Notes under the pieces: model-generated | Databases searched by the model: none | Seen by the model: the letters and a program-made list of their open reading frames with translations, nothing else | Told to the model about the DNA's origin: nothing | Assembly: GCA_021307315.1 (NCBI GenBank) | Contig: JAJSPD010000058.1 | Span: 218,249 to 282,248 of the forward strand | Source: Bisporella sp. PMI_857 | Lineage: Eukaryota; Ascomycota; Leotiomycetes; Helotiales; Helotiaceae | Reading direction: 5' to 3' | DNA: 64,000 nt | Shown: piece by piece, positions 34,518 through 44,984 of the stretch | Numbering within the stretch: the stretch's first letter is position 1 | Layout of the letters: every line of letters begins with the position of its first letter | Translations under genes and position numbers: made by a program

Positions 34518-36490
34518 CCGCCGGTGCGGCGGGAACAGCCGCAATAAGTGGGGCTCTGGCCAATCAGAAGCTGTAATTTAGGTCAATTTTATTGAAATCT
34601 ATCTTCTATTGCCTCTATTCTACTCTATTTTCATGATACCACTCAAAACAATCACCAGTCGAACAAAGGGGTGCCTGGCATGCAATACATGAATACCTCG
34701 ATGACGGAGGACGTTGATTTTGCTTCGAATTGCCTGTAATTTGCCCTAAAATCCTGCGTTTTGAAGGTCCTCTGACATGACCTCTTTCTTTGCAAGCATA
34801 ACAGTCTCGACAGCTAGTTGTATGCTCTAATTTGTGAATCGATTCAATAGAAGGTAAAACAAGAGCTTTCCTTTTGCGTAAGGTTAATTGAGCTTTTTTC
34901 ATTAGAGCTGTAGCAAGCTCTATTCTGAACGCTTTTTGAGTTGTAAACCTTTCCGTATCAAAAGCTGTAAAATGAAAAGAAAGAAGATAGGAATTTACTA
35001 ATACAACGTTGAATAGAAAGTGCCAAATAGCTTGCCATCCCCCTTTGCGAATACGTCGTAAACCAGAGTTGTATGATCGTAATTGATCAGCTTGATCAAC
35101 AGCGTTCATTTGATGGTTGTAATCGTCGACGAACTGTGGTATTGATAGCTTTTTGGTAGGAGAATCACCGAAAGGCACTCTTGCTGTTTTTGCAGCGGAA
35201 GAGGTTTCAGAAGGTCGTTTTCGTTCTCGAACAACTGTACTTTGGCCATCTGATATTGTAGACTGGAAAAGGACCAAAGCGTTATCTTTCCAAGCCATAA
35301 AATTGATACTTTGGTCTTCCGAAGGTTGAGTAAATAAGCTTCCTCAAGGTATTTGATCTTTTGTTTTATCGGCCTTTTTCATTAAAACAAAATCGTTCAA
35401 TATGCCGGAGTTGGCACGACAAGTACCCGTAGCTCCGATTCCTTGATTGCGAAGTACTTTCAACAACTTTGTAGACGTAAACAAATTATCCAAGTACACG
35501 CAATACCCAGATTCAGCTGTAGGAAGCTTCGAGATCAAATAAGGAACGACCGCGGCTGTAGGATTTGTCTTAAGTTCTGTTGGAAGTACAACTCCTTGTG
35601 GTCCACGTGATATGCCTTTTCCTTTTTTGTGAAAACACCATACAAGTAGATAGCCTTTTTGAGCTAGGCACTACACTTTATAACTCTCTGAAATAGGTTT
35701 AGAAGGTATTATAAGAGTATCTTTTGACCTGCCAGTAAATCGGGCCATAGCTTCGTCAACAGCTATATCGCGGCCAGGCATCCAAAGTTGCGTGCAAGTT
35801 GACTGAATATGCGTATTTATAGGTTCAACCTGAAGTAAAAAAGAAGTCAGTTCACTATATAATAAAGTATAAAATTGCTTCAAACCTTCTGAAATACGTC
35901 TTGCGTGCTATGTCTAGCAAGATGCAATAATCGATGAATATCCTCCCAGCGACTTTTACTCATTGTTTGAGCTATTATAGTATGTTGAGGCATCGATTCT
36001 GAGATACTCCAGTACGCTGGAATATCGTTTTCTATATGCAATCCTATATAAATCCATATTCCCATGTATCCATATAACTCAGCTATTGTGATAGGCCGAA
36101 CAACGCGTGCACCTTTTGAACGTGGGCCATATGATTGATTTTTTGATATATAATCGTTCGTATTCTCAACTATCATTTGTAGCTGTTTCTGAGTAAAAAA
36201 CAGGCTCCAAATAGCGAACGCGTCGTTTGGCGCAACGTGTATAGGAAGGTTGATTTCGAAGTCGAATTGAGGGCATTCGAAGGGCACAAATCGTGTGCCA
36301 GTTGTTATAGAAGGAGAAATATTAGGTCTCAAGGTTCCTGGATCAGTAGAATCAGCAATCGTCTCTTTATTAGACATGGTTGTGGTGTTGTAATAAAGTT
36401 GTTGTTGTATGAAGGTCAATTTTACGAGGATTGTTTATTTTGATGGGGTAGGGTCACGTGATCAATTACAGGGGCCTGCCGCACCGGCGG
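34518..36490 (-). mobile_element. PiggyBac-type DNA transposon, 1973 bp
   Basis: Inverted ends CCGCCGGTGCGGC / GCCGCACCGGCGG are each flanked by TTAA (34514-34517 and 36491-36494), the PiggyBac target duplication. The transposase lies inside on the minus strand. Symmetry continues past TTAA on both sides (TATCCCT...AGGGATA). Confidence 0.85.
34615..36377 (-). pseudogene. PiggyBac transposase with two nonsense codons
   Basis: DDE transposase of the DDE_Tnp_1_7 family. Start ATG at 36377 (MSNKETIAD). The first exon ends at 35886 and an intron at 35830-35885 (GTTTGA donor, TTCAG acceptor) joins DVFQK to VEPINTH in phase. Catalytic acidic blocks are visible: WMPGRDIAVDEAMARFTGR, YCVYLDNLFTSTKLL and FVDDYNHQMNAVDQAD. 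The C-terminus has paired cysteines (CRDCYACK, CIACQAPLC) forming the usual cross-brace zinc finger. Frame is continuous apart from TAG at 35671-35673 (YKV*CLAQ) and TGA just above 35341 (IP*GSLF), both at tryptophan positions. Otherwise very complete, so recently killed. Confidence 0.85.
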
Positions 36491-37066
36491 TTAAAGGGAT
36501 AACGATAAGAAGTTTTTAGTTTTTTCGAAGCTTACCAGTTTCTACTTTTGCTGTACTTTTATAGCTCGGTGGTTACAATCATAGTAATAACGACAAAGCC
36601 ATATGAAAAACTACACAGTAATTCCTCCTAACCAACAAGCATAGCATGCTCTAGACCTACTTATCAAAACTCTCTGTGACATAAACTACCGTATCATCTT
36701 TATGCCCTTACATAATCATTAAACAAGTTGTCAAGCCAGCAAACACTACTTTTCGGCTCCCAAACATGGGTCGCAAGGATTATAATCACATCGCTTCTGA
36801 GGGTTGAGGTGGGATGGGTGGTTCTTTATAATAGGAGCACCTTATGGGTGGAAGTGGGCAGGGGTGCAACCGCAGGAGGCATTGGGGTCGGAAGGGAGGG
36901 AACGGAGTGGATTTGATGAGGGTCAGACATGCCTCGGGGTTTGGGGTGGGGAAGTGGGCAAGGGATACGTATATAAAGAGAATATGTAGCTTCTTCGGAA
37001 GCAAGCAACCCATTGAATAGATACTCCTACGCTTGAGGGGAGCCTTGTAATGCAGCACGGTAGAAT

Positions 37067-38064
37067 TAGACTGCGGCCAACCCAGTGGGTTATCGGCCAA
37101 CCCAGTGGGTAACCCAACCCACTGGGTTGGGTTGGGTTGATATTATAACCCAGTGGGTTGGGTTGAAAAATCCTTGACCCAGCCCAGTGGGTTCGACCCG
37201 ACCCAGTGGGTTCGACCCGACCCAGTGGGTTGCCAAGCTATTATTAATATATTACTAATACTAATTGGTTCACGGTTCGTGGCTGCACATTGTACGTAGT
37301 TAATTCATTTATAGCTATTTAGTTCCTGGCTGTCACGTAGTCAATTCATAGCCTTTTGGTTCCTAGCTGTTACGTAGTCAATTCATGGCCATTTGGTTCT
37401 TGGCTGTCACGTAGTCAATTCATGGCCTTTTGGATTCTGGCTGTCATGTAGTCAATTCATAGCCTTTTGGATTCTGGCTGTCACGTAGCCAATTCATGGC
37501 CATAGTTCTTAGTTATATTATGTAGTTAATTTCCGATAATTTACCTATTGGTTTTTAAATGCAAAGTTAAACTTTAATATATGTACTAATTTCTTGGCTT
37601 CGGTTATAAACCAATACATATCAATAGGTAAATTATCGGAAATTAACTACATAATAGCTAAGAACTATAGCTATAAATTGACTACGTGACAGCCAGAATC
37701 CAAAAGGCCATGAATTGACTATATGACAGCCAGAATCCAAACGGCCATGAATTGACTACGTGACAACCAGAATCCAAAAGGCCATAAATTGACTACATAA
37801 CAGCCAGAATCCAAAAGGCTATAAATTGACTACGTGACAGCCAGGAACCAAATGGCCATAAATTGACTACGTAACAGCCAGGAACCGTGAACCAATTAGT
37901 ATTAGTAATATATTAATAATAGCTTGGCAACCCACTGGGTTGGGTTATTAACCCACTGGGTTGGGTTGTAAAATATTATGATAACCCAGCCAACCCACTG
38001 GGACCCCAGTGGGTTGGGTCGAAAGGTCGAAAACCCAACCCAACCCAACCCAGTCCGCAGTCTA
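37067..38064. mobile_element. 998-bp hAT-like foldback/MITE element
   Basis: Ten-bp inverted ends TAGACTGCGG / CCGCAGTCTA, flanked by a perfect 8-bp duplication GGTAGAAT (37059-37066 and 38065-38072). Next to each end is an array of the near-palindromic AACCCAGTGGGTT unit. Inside, about five copies of a ~39-bp unit (CACGTAGTCAATTCATGG type) point inward on the left and reappear inverted on the right, so almost the whole element folds on itself around a centre near 37560-37610. No coding capacity. The 8-bp duplication places it with hAT-type transposition. Confidence 0.85.
37078..37230. repeat. left subterminal AACCCAGTGGGTT array
   Basis: About ten variants of a 12-13-bp self-complementary unit, with a matching array at about 37928-38054. 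Confidence 0.85.
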
Positions 38065-38072
38065 GGTAGAAT

Positions 38073-39516
38073 TTTGTTCTTGGCCATGTTTTGTATTATT
38101 GAATATTGTGGGACGGGTTTTGTTTTCAAGTTTATACTTATGAAATCCTTAATAATCTGCAGGCAAGGTGTTACGGCTCAAGTATGTCACAGGAATCGAG
38201 TGGGATGCTCAAATAGTGTGAAACAGCTTGATATTGGGTAGACAGCTTAAGGGTTGTAATCCTAAAGCCACAAGAGAAGAGGAAGGCGAACCTAGCTAAG
38301 TATATGGGGTGGCGGGTAGATGACTGAGGCCTCCACAACACAGGGCTGAGGAAGAACAGGTCTTTTTATAAACGCATATAGCCTGAGGATAAGTAGATCC
38401 TGTTAGGGTAAAGTAGTTGCATTTAAGATGACACAAGCCTGGGGCCTATGATGTTGAAGTAATATTTAGATGAGCCTGGTAAACCTGGAATGTCTGTATT
38501 TGAACTGAGAGAGCACAACGCTATCCTGCCCGTGTTTTTGATTCTTTGTTGCAAAATAGGATGGGTCCTCGAATCGTTGGTGCTTGGTTTAGCTTAGATA
38601 TCTAGTCTATTTTTGAATAACATTTGCTAGCTATTTAGTATTAACTTGGGGAATTAATATTTGAAGTTTGAGGAATGCTTTGTTTCATTGTTTTTTAAAT
38701 TAGAATCGAGAAACGGTGAATGGCCAAGTGACAGCAGCAATCGAGAGAATATTAGCTGCCTTTGTTGTTATTTAACACAGGCCTTAGAACTAGATTTAGG
38801 CTAAACGCTATTGAAGGTTCTCAGGTAAAATGGAGACATTATATTGAATAGTTACCTGTAAGGTGCTGGAGTAGTGTGACACACATCGACTCTTATTGAT
38901 ACAAAAACTAATCTCCGCCTTTTTCTACTACGCCTCGAACTTTTTACTTATACTTTCCATACTTCTGGCGAATTTTTACGTGCCGAAACTTAGAGTTTCT
39001 ACCGCATCCCTTTATTCCTTTTTACCACGTCACATCCTAGCCCCAGACATTACATATAATACCTTTTAGGTATTACAAAAATAAACAGCTTCCTTTGGCT
39101 ATTAGGCGCAAAACATAGTGTCACGAAGCTAATGCGAAAGCTTTTACAAGCTAACTGTAAGGTTCAATTGGGAGAATACTAAACTAAGGAGAGAAGGTGG
39201 AGCTCGAGAGGATCTCCCTTGGAAGTAGGTTCATGTCACATGCCGCTAATCCTAATCAGGAATAATCGCTGAAATGATCATGTGACGAACCGTGACACAT
39301 AAGCTATAACATATTTGTTAAACAGTTACTAGATTCCTATATATTTAAAACGTTTACAAAATTGTTCTAATCTCATTTTTTTATTAAAAAAATAGCTATT
39401 TTAGGTTAAAGTGATATTTATATTTTGCTAAAAACAACACATTTCGTTAAAAAACTTGTTTAAGCTTGTAATGCTTATAGCTCCAAAGGTTTTAAAGCCT
39501 GTCAGCAGCTGAAAAG
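38073..39516. other. gene-free interval
   Basis: AT-rich, with no supported gene or repeat boundary. Confidence 0.4.
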
Positions 39517-39752
39517 TGTCAAGGCCCTGGCCCTATCTCGCTTAGAGCCCCTAGGGCTCGGCCCCTGACGCCACAAGACCGTGCTTACACTGGCCCCTGG
39601 CCAGTCTCCTGTATATAAAGCGCTGCTTTCCTTCTCTTTTTTCTATCTGTAGCTTGTTCTCTTAGTTATAACAATTGACAGTTGTTCACACTTTTGAGTC
39701 CTTCTCCCTGAAGTCTACGGATCGAGATCCCTGTTCGCCTTAAGTTGTTACA
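39517..39752 (+). mobile_element. LTR, family A copy 2 (solo or fragment)
   Basis: Begins TGTCAAGGCCCTGGCC, ends AAGTTGTTACA, contains CTGTATATAAAGC. Clearly the same family as 24442-24674 but in opposite orientation. Flanks AAAAG and ACAAG differ by one base, so a decayed 5-bp duplication is possible. Confidence 0.75.
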
Positions 39753-40334
39753 ACAAGTATTGTTTTTAAAACAAGTGGTTTTTGGGACCCCTTTGGAAGA
39801 AATAGCAGAGAATATGAATATCACTTTTGTTAAATTTAATAATAAAAATTCCAAAAAATCGCAATTTTTTTTACTTTATTTGAAATAGATCTTGTATTTG
39901 TTGTTGCCGTAACGCCTGCTCCTTACACAGGTAGTCCAAATCGATTAATCGGTGATTCTGTGCTTTATAGTGCTGACTGCCTTTGTTTTGTTGCCGCAGG
40001 CACAACTCCAGTGTTATCGCGATTGAGTCTTGGCTCTAAAAACTCTGCAAGCAGGGTTCTCAGGTTCGTAGGAGGCACCGCGTACAGGTGTTCAGTCATC
40101 ACTTTTCGGCTTGATTACATAAACTCAAAGTAATGGACGTTCACCAGAATTCTACTGATTCGAGGGGAATTCAAGTCTGGTAGGCAAATTAAATTAAATA
40201 ATTAGTCATCTTGTTGAAAGACAACGTGTGAAAGAAAGGGGTTATTTTCAGTAACCATCTCCTCCACTGCCATATTCTCCTCCGCTCTCCACACCTCCTT
40301 TTTCTCCTTCATATGGCGAACATACCCTGTTCTC

Positions 40335-40991
40335 CTAATCGTAGCACAGGTAGCTGGAAAATCTGTCGTTGAAGTCACCGTATGCACCAACGGCTGCAAC
40401 GTTGTTGCCACCTGGGACGCTCAACCAACTGCCAGAGCATCCTCCATCGCTATTATTTTGAAGTTAGTGAATGGAAAGCGGTTCTGAGTGGAGAAGACTT
40501 ACACGTAGAAGTAGCAGCCAAATGGTTGGTAGACCTTGAGGGAAGAGATAGCATCGTTCCAGCCATTGTAGAGACCATCTGTAGATTCATTGTCAGTATT
40601 GTGTCAGCCATTTAAGTCAAAGTTGGGGTACTTACAGCAGACTTGGGTGGTGGTCTGGAGAGCCTCGTGGCGTCCTCCAAAGTTGATGTCTGGTTTTACG
40701 GGTCAGCTACAGCTCATTCATAGACTCACATTCTGTCCTGAACGTACCAAGATAGACATCAATGTGAGTAAGAGCACGCTTCTCAACGTCCCTTGTGGTG
40801 ACAGTCTCGTTGCCAGTGGTCTCAGTGAAGAGGATGCCAGTGGCAGTGTCGACAGAGATTTTGCCTGGGATGCCTTGGACACCAATGAATGGGACTGGGG
40901 CGTTGCTGAGCTCTTGACGGGCAACCTCAACTGGCGAGGTGAGGGCAATAGTGAAGAGGGAAGAAGCAACAAAGACAGAGAAGGACTTCAT
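40335..40991 (-). CDS. secreted beta-gamma-crystallin-like protein, 162 aa
   Basis: Four exons on the minus strand: 40991-40748, 40689-40636, 40578-40503, 40449-40335; introns have GTACGT or GTAAGT donors and AG acceptors and phases close to 162 codons. Residues 1-19 are a signal peptide (MKSFSVFVASSLFTIALTS). A propeptide with one N-glycosylation site (NET, 61-63) ends at VEKR, a Kex2 site after residue 72, leaving a 90-residue mature domain. That domain has four cysteines and two copies of the calcium-binding signature N/D-N/D-x-x-S/T-S, NDAISS and NDRFSS, spaced as in the two Greek-key motifs of microbial beta-gamma-crystallins. Role unknown; extracellular, probably stress- or host-related. 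A TATAAA lies 111 bp upstream. Intact. Confidence 0.75.
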
Positions 40992-41101
40992 GTTGGCGGT
41001 TAACAGTGAACTTTGGAGCGAAGCTGTTGGTAGAGGATGTTATTGTCTGGATGCTGGAATGAAGGCTGGTGCTGGGATTTTTAGAGAGGGAGGACCTCTC
41101 C

Positions 41102-41107
41102 TTTATA
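41102..41107 (-). promoter_or_regulatory. TATA box of the secreted protein gene
   Basis: TATAAA on the minus strand (CCTATAAAGGAG), 111 bp before the ATG at 40991. Confidence 0.5.
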
Positions 41108-43395
41108 GGATTTTGGTCTCTTCAGTCAGATCATACTTCTTCGTTGACATGAGAAGGTCTCAGTCCTTCCCCTCTTCCCATTACTATCCCGTGTCAGGTA
41201 TTCGGTGCAGTGAGATATTGATTTCCAGGTAACAGCACGGCTGAAGGAACATTGTGCCTCTCCTCCGCAGTGAGCAAGCAAGTGGATAAATTCTAGAACA
41301 GAGAATCAGCATAGCATAGTGCCTACCTCGTGTCTGCAGTGCCGTGAGGAGGCTCAGACATTGTTCCTGCCAAGCCAGAGAAAGCATAAGAATTGCGGAG
41401 AAACTGTGCCTTTTGCCTTCAGCCAAGATCTAAGGGAGGAAGAGCTAAAGCGGTAGATGCCCAGAGTCTTGTCGATATGGGGGCCAAATTAAGTTCTAAT
41501 TAATGAGAAATAGACAAAAAGAAATTTGCAACTGCTGTGCGCTTGATACTGCAAGTGAGATCTTGCTGCTCTGCCTTAAAACATAAATATAAATTCCAAC
41601 ATACACGGCCCTGAGCAATGGCTTGTAATGCATCTTTGTACCCGAGAAAATTAGGTTGTCTCCATTATACAAGGCACTTGCTCTTTGGCATATAACATTT
41701 CACTTGAAATCCTCGTCCGAAACTTTGCCATGTCCAGACTCAAGTTCACGATATTCTCATAAATCTAGACGGAGTAGCCATATTACCTCGGGAAGACCCA
41801 ATTTACAATAACAAAATATTCTAAATTAGCTTTACAGATACCGTAAGCTTCAAGCCATCCTGGTTATTTCCCGAGTTATTAATGACGGGGAACCGGCCTG
41901 GAAAGACTTGGGGTATGGTTGGGGTAATGCGGCGAAGGTGCCTTGGGAATTGTTGAGAGGAGTTTGTGTAGCAGGGAGGGAAGCCTCATAGCTGGCACTC
42001 TTTAATATGGAAAAAATTAGGGCGAGAAAGCTAATATATTTCTGACATAAGATCTTTGCTGATGCTGCGTTAAACTTCAGAACATTGCATTGGAGTAATA
42101 TGTCCTTACATGAAAAAATGAGACGCTTCACACTTCTCAGCTTACCCCATGCTCACGTCAGGTGGAATTTTGTTCAAGGCTAATCGTGTTGAAAACTTAG
42201 TCTAGATTTGGCCTATGGCATGGTAGTGCTAAAGCACGGGACGGGATGCATGGCAGGTTCGAGGATAAGACAACGGAGAAAGCCTCAAGCGCAGTACCAA
42301 GGTTTTAGACGAGTTGAGATGTGCATATAAAAGAGGGGTTGCCAAGAGGCGGTCACCCAGAACGTTATATTTTGCTCTGTTCAGGTAAAGATGGCTAACC
42401 GGTGTTGCACAGAATTAGTGCTGAGATGTAGACCACAATATTTAAGCGAATCAGCAGTAAACTCCGGGGTCAAGGGTCGCAGCTACAACCAAGATATTGA
42501 CAGCATACTCAGCTCGGATAGGTGGTGGCAACCTTTTTGCTTAAACGACAAGTGCATTTGAATATCACGTGAGTTAATTATAGCTTGAGAAGAGTCTTGT
42601 TTACAGAATACTGTCCTCCCCCCTAAATAGAGGTTAAAAAGTATGGGTCTTATGGACACAGCCAAGCTTTTGCTGGCTAAAGGTATAGCCATTCAGATTC
42701 TTTTCTACTTTTCCATTGCTGCTAGCTCGTGTAAAAAAATGGGCCTCCTGAGGGCTTTGCAAGGGAGCCGCAAGGGTCTCTGACCATTCAAAAGGTTGGT
42801 TTAAGCCCTGTGACTCCATTATCCCATCTTTTAGCCTCTATTTAAGCCCCTAATATATGGGGCGTAGCGTAGCATCCACCGGCGCCTTTGTCCGGGTAAA
42901 CTCTCCTCCCCCTTGTGGATACCACATTAAGGAGAAATACCACCCGAGATCGGTTTAATTGGCGGTATGCAATATAGCCCTCAAAATAGAGTTCTTTAGT
43001 CCGAGTTGAACTTGAGGAAGGTAGCAAAAGCCTCGCATGCTACAAAAGGGAACTGTATTTTGCTGCATGGTCCGCCTACGAGTCATGGTTCCTTTCAGAT
43101 AGCAAAATCTACCCAGAGCAGCAAAACGGGCTCCCGGGAGAGCCAAGAAAACGGTGGATTGGTGGCTCCTCAAGACGCACGTGATTTGAGAGAATAGGCA
43201 CATTTGTCTTGGCTTAAATTGTCTGTGGTTTCGCTTAGATCCAAGCGCGCAATACTCTCCTCATTCAGCCCCATTTTACCCTGGCTAATTAAAGCGTGGT
43301 AGAGTAAATGCGACCCTGTAAAAAGCCCACCTGCCCTAACAGTCAGATGAGCCTTACCACAACGTTGATTTTGGGCTTGGCAATACGATTGATTC
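41108..43395. other. gene-free interval
   Basis: No supported gene on either strand; only scattered short open frames without domains. Confidence 0.4.
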
Positions 43396-43714
43396 CGTCA
43401 CGTCCCGTGCTCCGGAGCACACGTGACCCATATTAGCCGAGATCTTAGAGCACCTCGTGTATACAGTGGAGTGCAAAAGTTCGCATCCTTGTTTATTTTA
43501 TGCAAACAAGCGATCCAATAGTAAGTCCTCAAAGCAAAAATACAGGTCCGTTATTGGGTCGCTTAAATTTATACAAGAGACAAGGGTGCAAACTTTTTGC
43601 GTCCAACTGTATATAGCCTGCTCTCGAGCTCCTTTTCCTTCCTTAGCTTTAGATTCTCTGTATGATACCGCCGTTGCCCTCTGTATCTGTAGATCTAGAG
43701 CACTTGTCGTGACA
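43396..43714 (+). mobile_element. solo LTR, family B copy 1, with nested MITE
   Basis: Begins CGTCACGTCCCGTGCTC and ends TTGTCGTGACA, flanked by a perfect GATTC duplication (43391-43395, 43715-43719). Without the nested insertion (43464-43609) it matches the copy at 59442-59615. There is no internal retrotransposon sequence, so it is a recombination product. Confidence 0.85.
43464..43609. mobile_element. 146-bp Tc1/mariner-type MITE
   Basis: Inverted ends CAGTGGAGTGCAAAAGTTCG and, from the other side, CAGTTGGACGCAAAAAGTTT; TA on both sides. The sister LTR at 59.5 kb has the empty site GTGTATATATAGCC, exactly what is expected before insertion. Confidence 0.85.
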
Positions 43715-43755
43715 GATTCAATTGAACTTCGATATTTACTCCTTATGTAGAGATA

Positions 43756-44084
43756 CGAGGTTCAGCCTTCTCACAAGCTCGAAGGAGATACGTCGTAAGT
43801 AGCCTCGCCCGACGTGCCGCCGAGGGCTCGGACGGTCCAGAGAATTTTTGATGGGGTGTCATGCGGCCCAGAAAACTTGGCGGTAGCTTGGCGGAGTCTT
43901 GGGAGATTTCGCAGTATATATAAACGAGGTTCAGCCTTCTCGCAGGCTCGAAAGAGATACCTCGTAAGTAACCTCATCCCGACGTGCCGCCGAAGGCTCG
44001 GGCGGTCCAGAGAATGTTTGATGGGTGTCACGTGGCCCGGAAAACTTGGCGAAAAGTCTTGGGAGATTTCGTAGTATATATAAA
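43756..44084. repeat. two tandem ~165-bp repeats
   Basis: Unit 1 at 43756-43924 and unit 2 at 43925-44084 both start CGAGGTTCAGCCTTCTC and end GAGATTTCGYAGTATATATA; unit 2 has small deletions. Confidence 0.85.
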
Positions 44085-44104
44085 AAAATAATAATATAGA
44101 ATAT

Positions 44105-44126
44105 ATAGATAGATAGATAGATAGAG
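44105..44126. repeat. (TAGA)n microsatellite
   Basis: About five TAGA units. Confidence 0.8.
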
Positions 44127-44276
44127 ATATAGTTACAAGTGATAGCCTTTGATTCGCCTTCCATTTTTCTTAACATTGCTTAAAAGATTGATTACGCCCC
44201 TTTTTTTTTCAAAGAAACTTTGATACGCTGCATTAACAACCTCGACCTCCTTCTCTTTTCCTGCCTTTTACGGCTA

Positions 44277-44624
44277 TCAATCCGATCGCAAGTGTTCTTT
44301 TATATATATAACCCCAAACTTTTGTACATGCTTGGAAAATCCTAATTTGCAACGAACTTTTTCGATATTGTGCAGCTTGCGCTGTTTGTCGCGAAGTTTG
44401 AGAGCAGAAGCTTCGATTAGCCGTGGCTCGACTGACTTTCGATATTTGACTACAGCTCGTACGCAACTTGGAGTTAAAAAACACTCGCCAGGCTCGTGAA
44501 CGTGATCGAAAAGACAAATATTGATATACGCTTTGTGTGCAGGGCAATTGCCTGTTCGAGTAGTCTGAACGACCTGGTAGGACATTGCTAATTCTGGTGT
44601 GGCACAACCCCGAATATGAGGCAT
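44277..44624 (-). CDS. hypothetical protein, 115 aa
   Basis: An ATG-started open frame whose composition looks protein-like: cysteines in the first half (RGCATPELA, GNCPAHKAY, GECFLTPSCVRAVVKYRKS) and a basic helix later (SALKLRDKQRKLHNIEKVR). No domain is recognised. It lies in a repeat-rich stretch and could be a transposon-derived fragment. Confidence 0.3.
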   Translation of the reverse strand: MPHIRGCATPELAMSYQVVQTTRTGNCPAHKAYINICLFDHVHEPGECFLTPSCVRAVVKYRKSVEPRLIEASALKLRDKQRKLHNIEKVRCKLGFSKHVQKFGVIYIKEHLRSD

Positions 44625-44903
44625 TTTTATCGTTATCTCAGTCCTCACGTATGTTCTGTCAGGTTTAGAAAGACAGACTGCCTATTAGGTGGCCCAAAGA
44701 GGGCAATCCTCGCTTACTAAGAAGCCCTCAGCTGGACAAGAGTTGTGGAAGCGTACTTCGCCCAACCATATAACTGCTCCAGTCAGGGCTATAGAAACCC
44801 ATTTTCTATAAATGCTCTTCTTGCAGTTTAATTGGATATTGGAATACGCATAATTGCCCAAGCAGGGTCACAAAAACAAGTCTAGGGTAAAGCTCGACGG
44901 CCA

Positions 44904-44984
44904 AACGCTATCCAAATCACCACACAAAACGGAAACTCGTCTTTCATACAATTACTGCTTGGTCATGGTGCAGATATTAACGAT
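44904..44984 (+). pseudogene. single ankyrin-repeat fragment
   Basis: Reads AIQITTQNGNSSFIQLLLG followed by HGADIN, the core of one ankyrin repeat. No flanking repeats remain. A second scrap, DIQLLLASGAD, occurs at about 49770-49800. Confidence 0.5.

Noticed and set aside
36786..38129. Several Pro/Trp/Gly-rich open frames on both strands
   Set aside because: They are translations of the AACCCAGTGGGTT arrays and adjacent simple sequence, not proteins.
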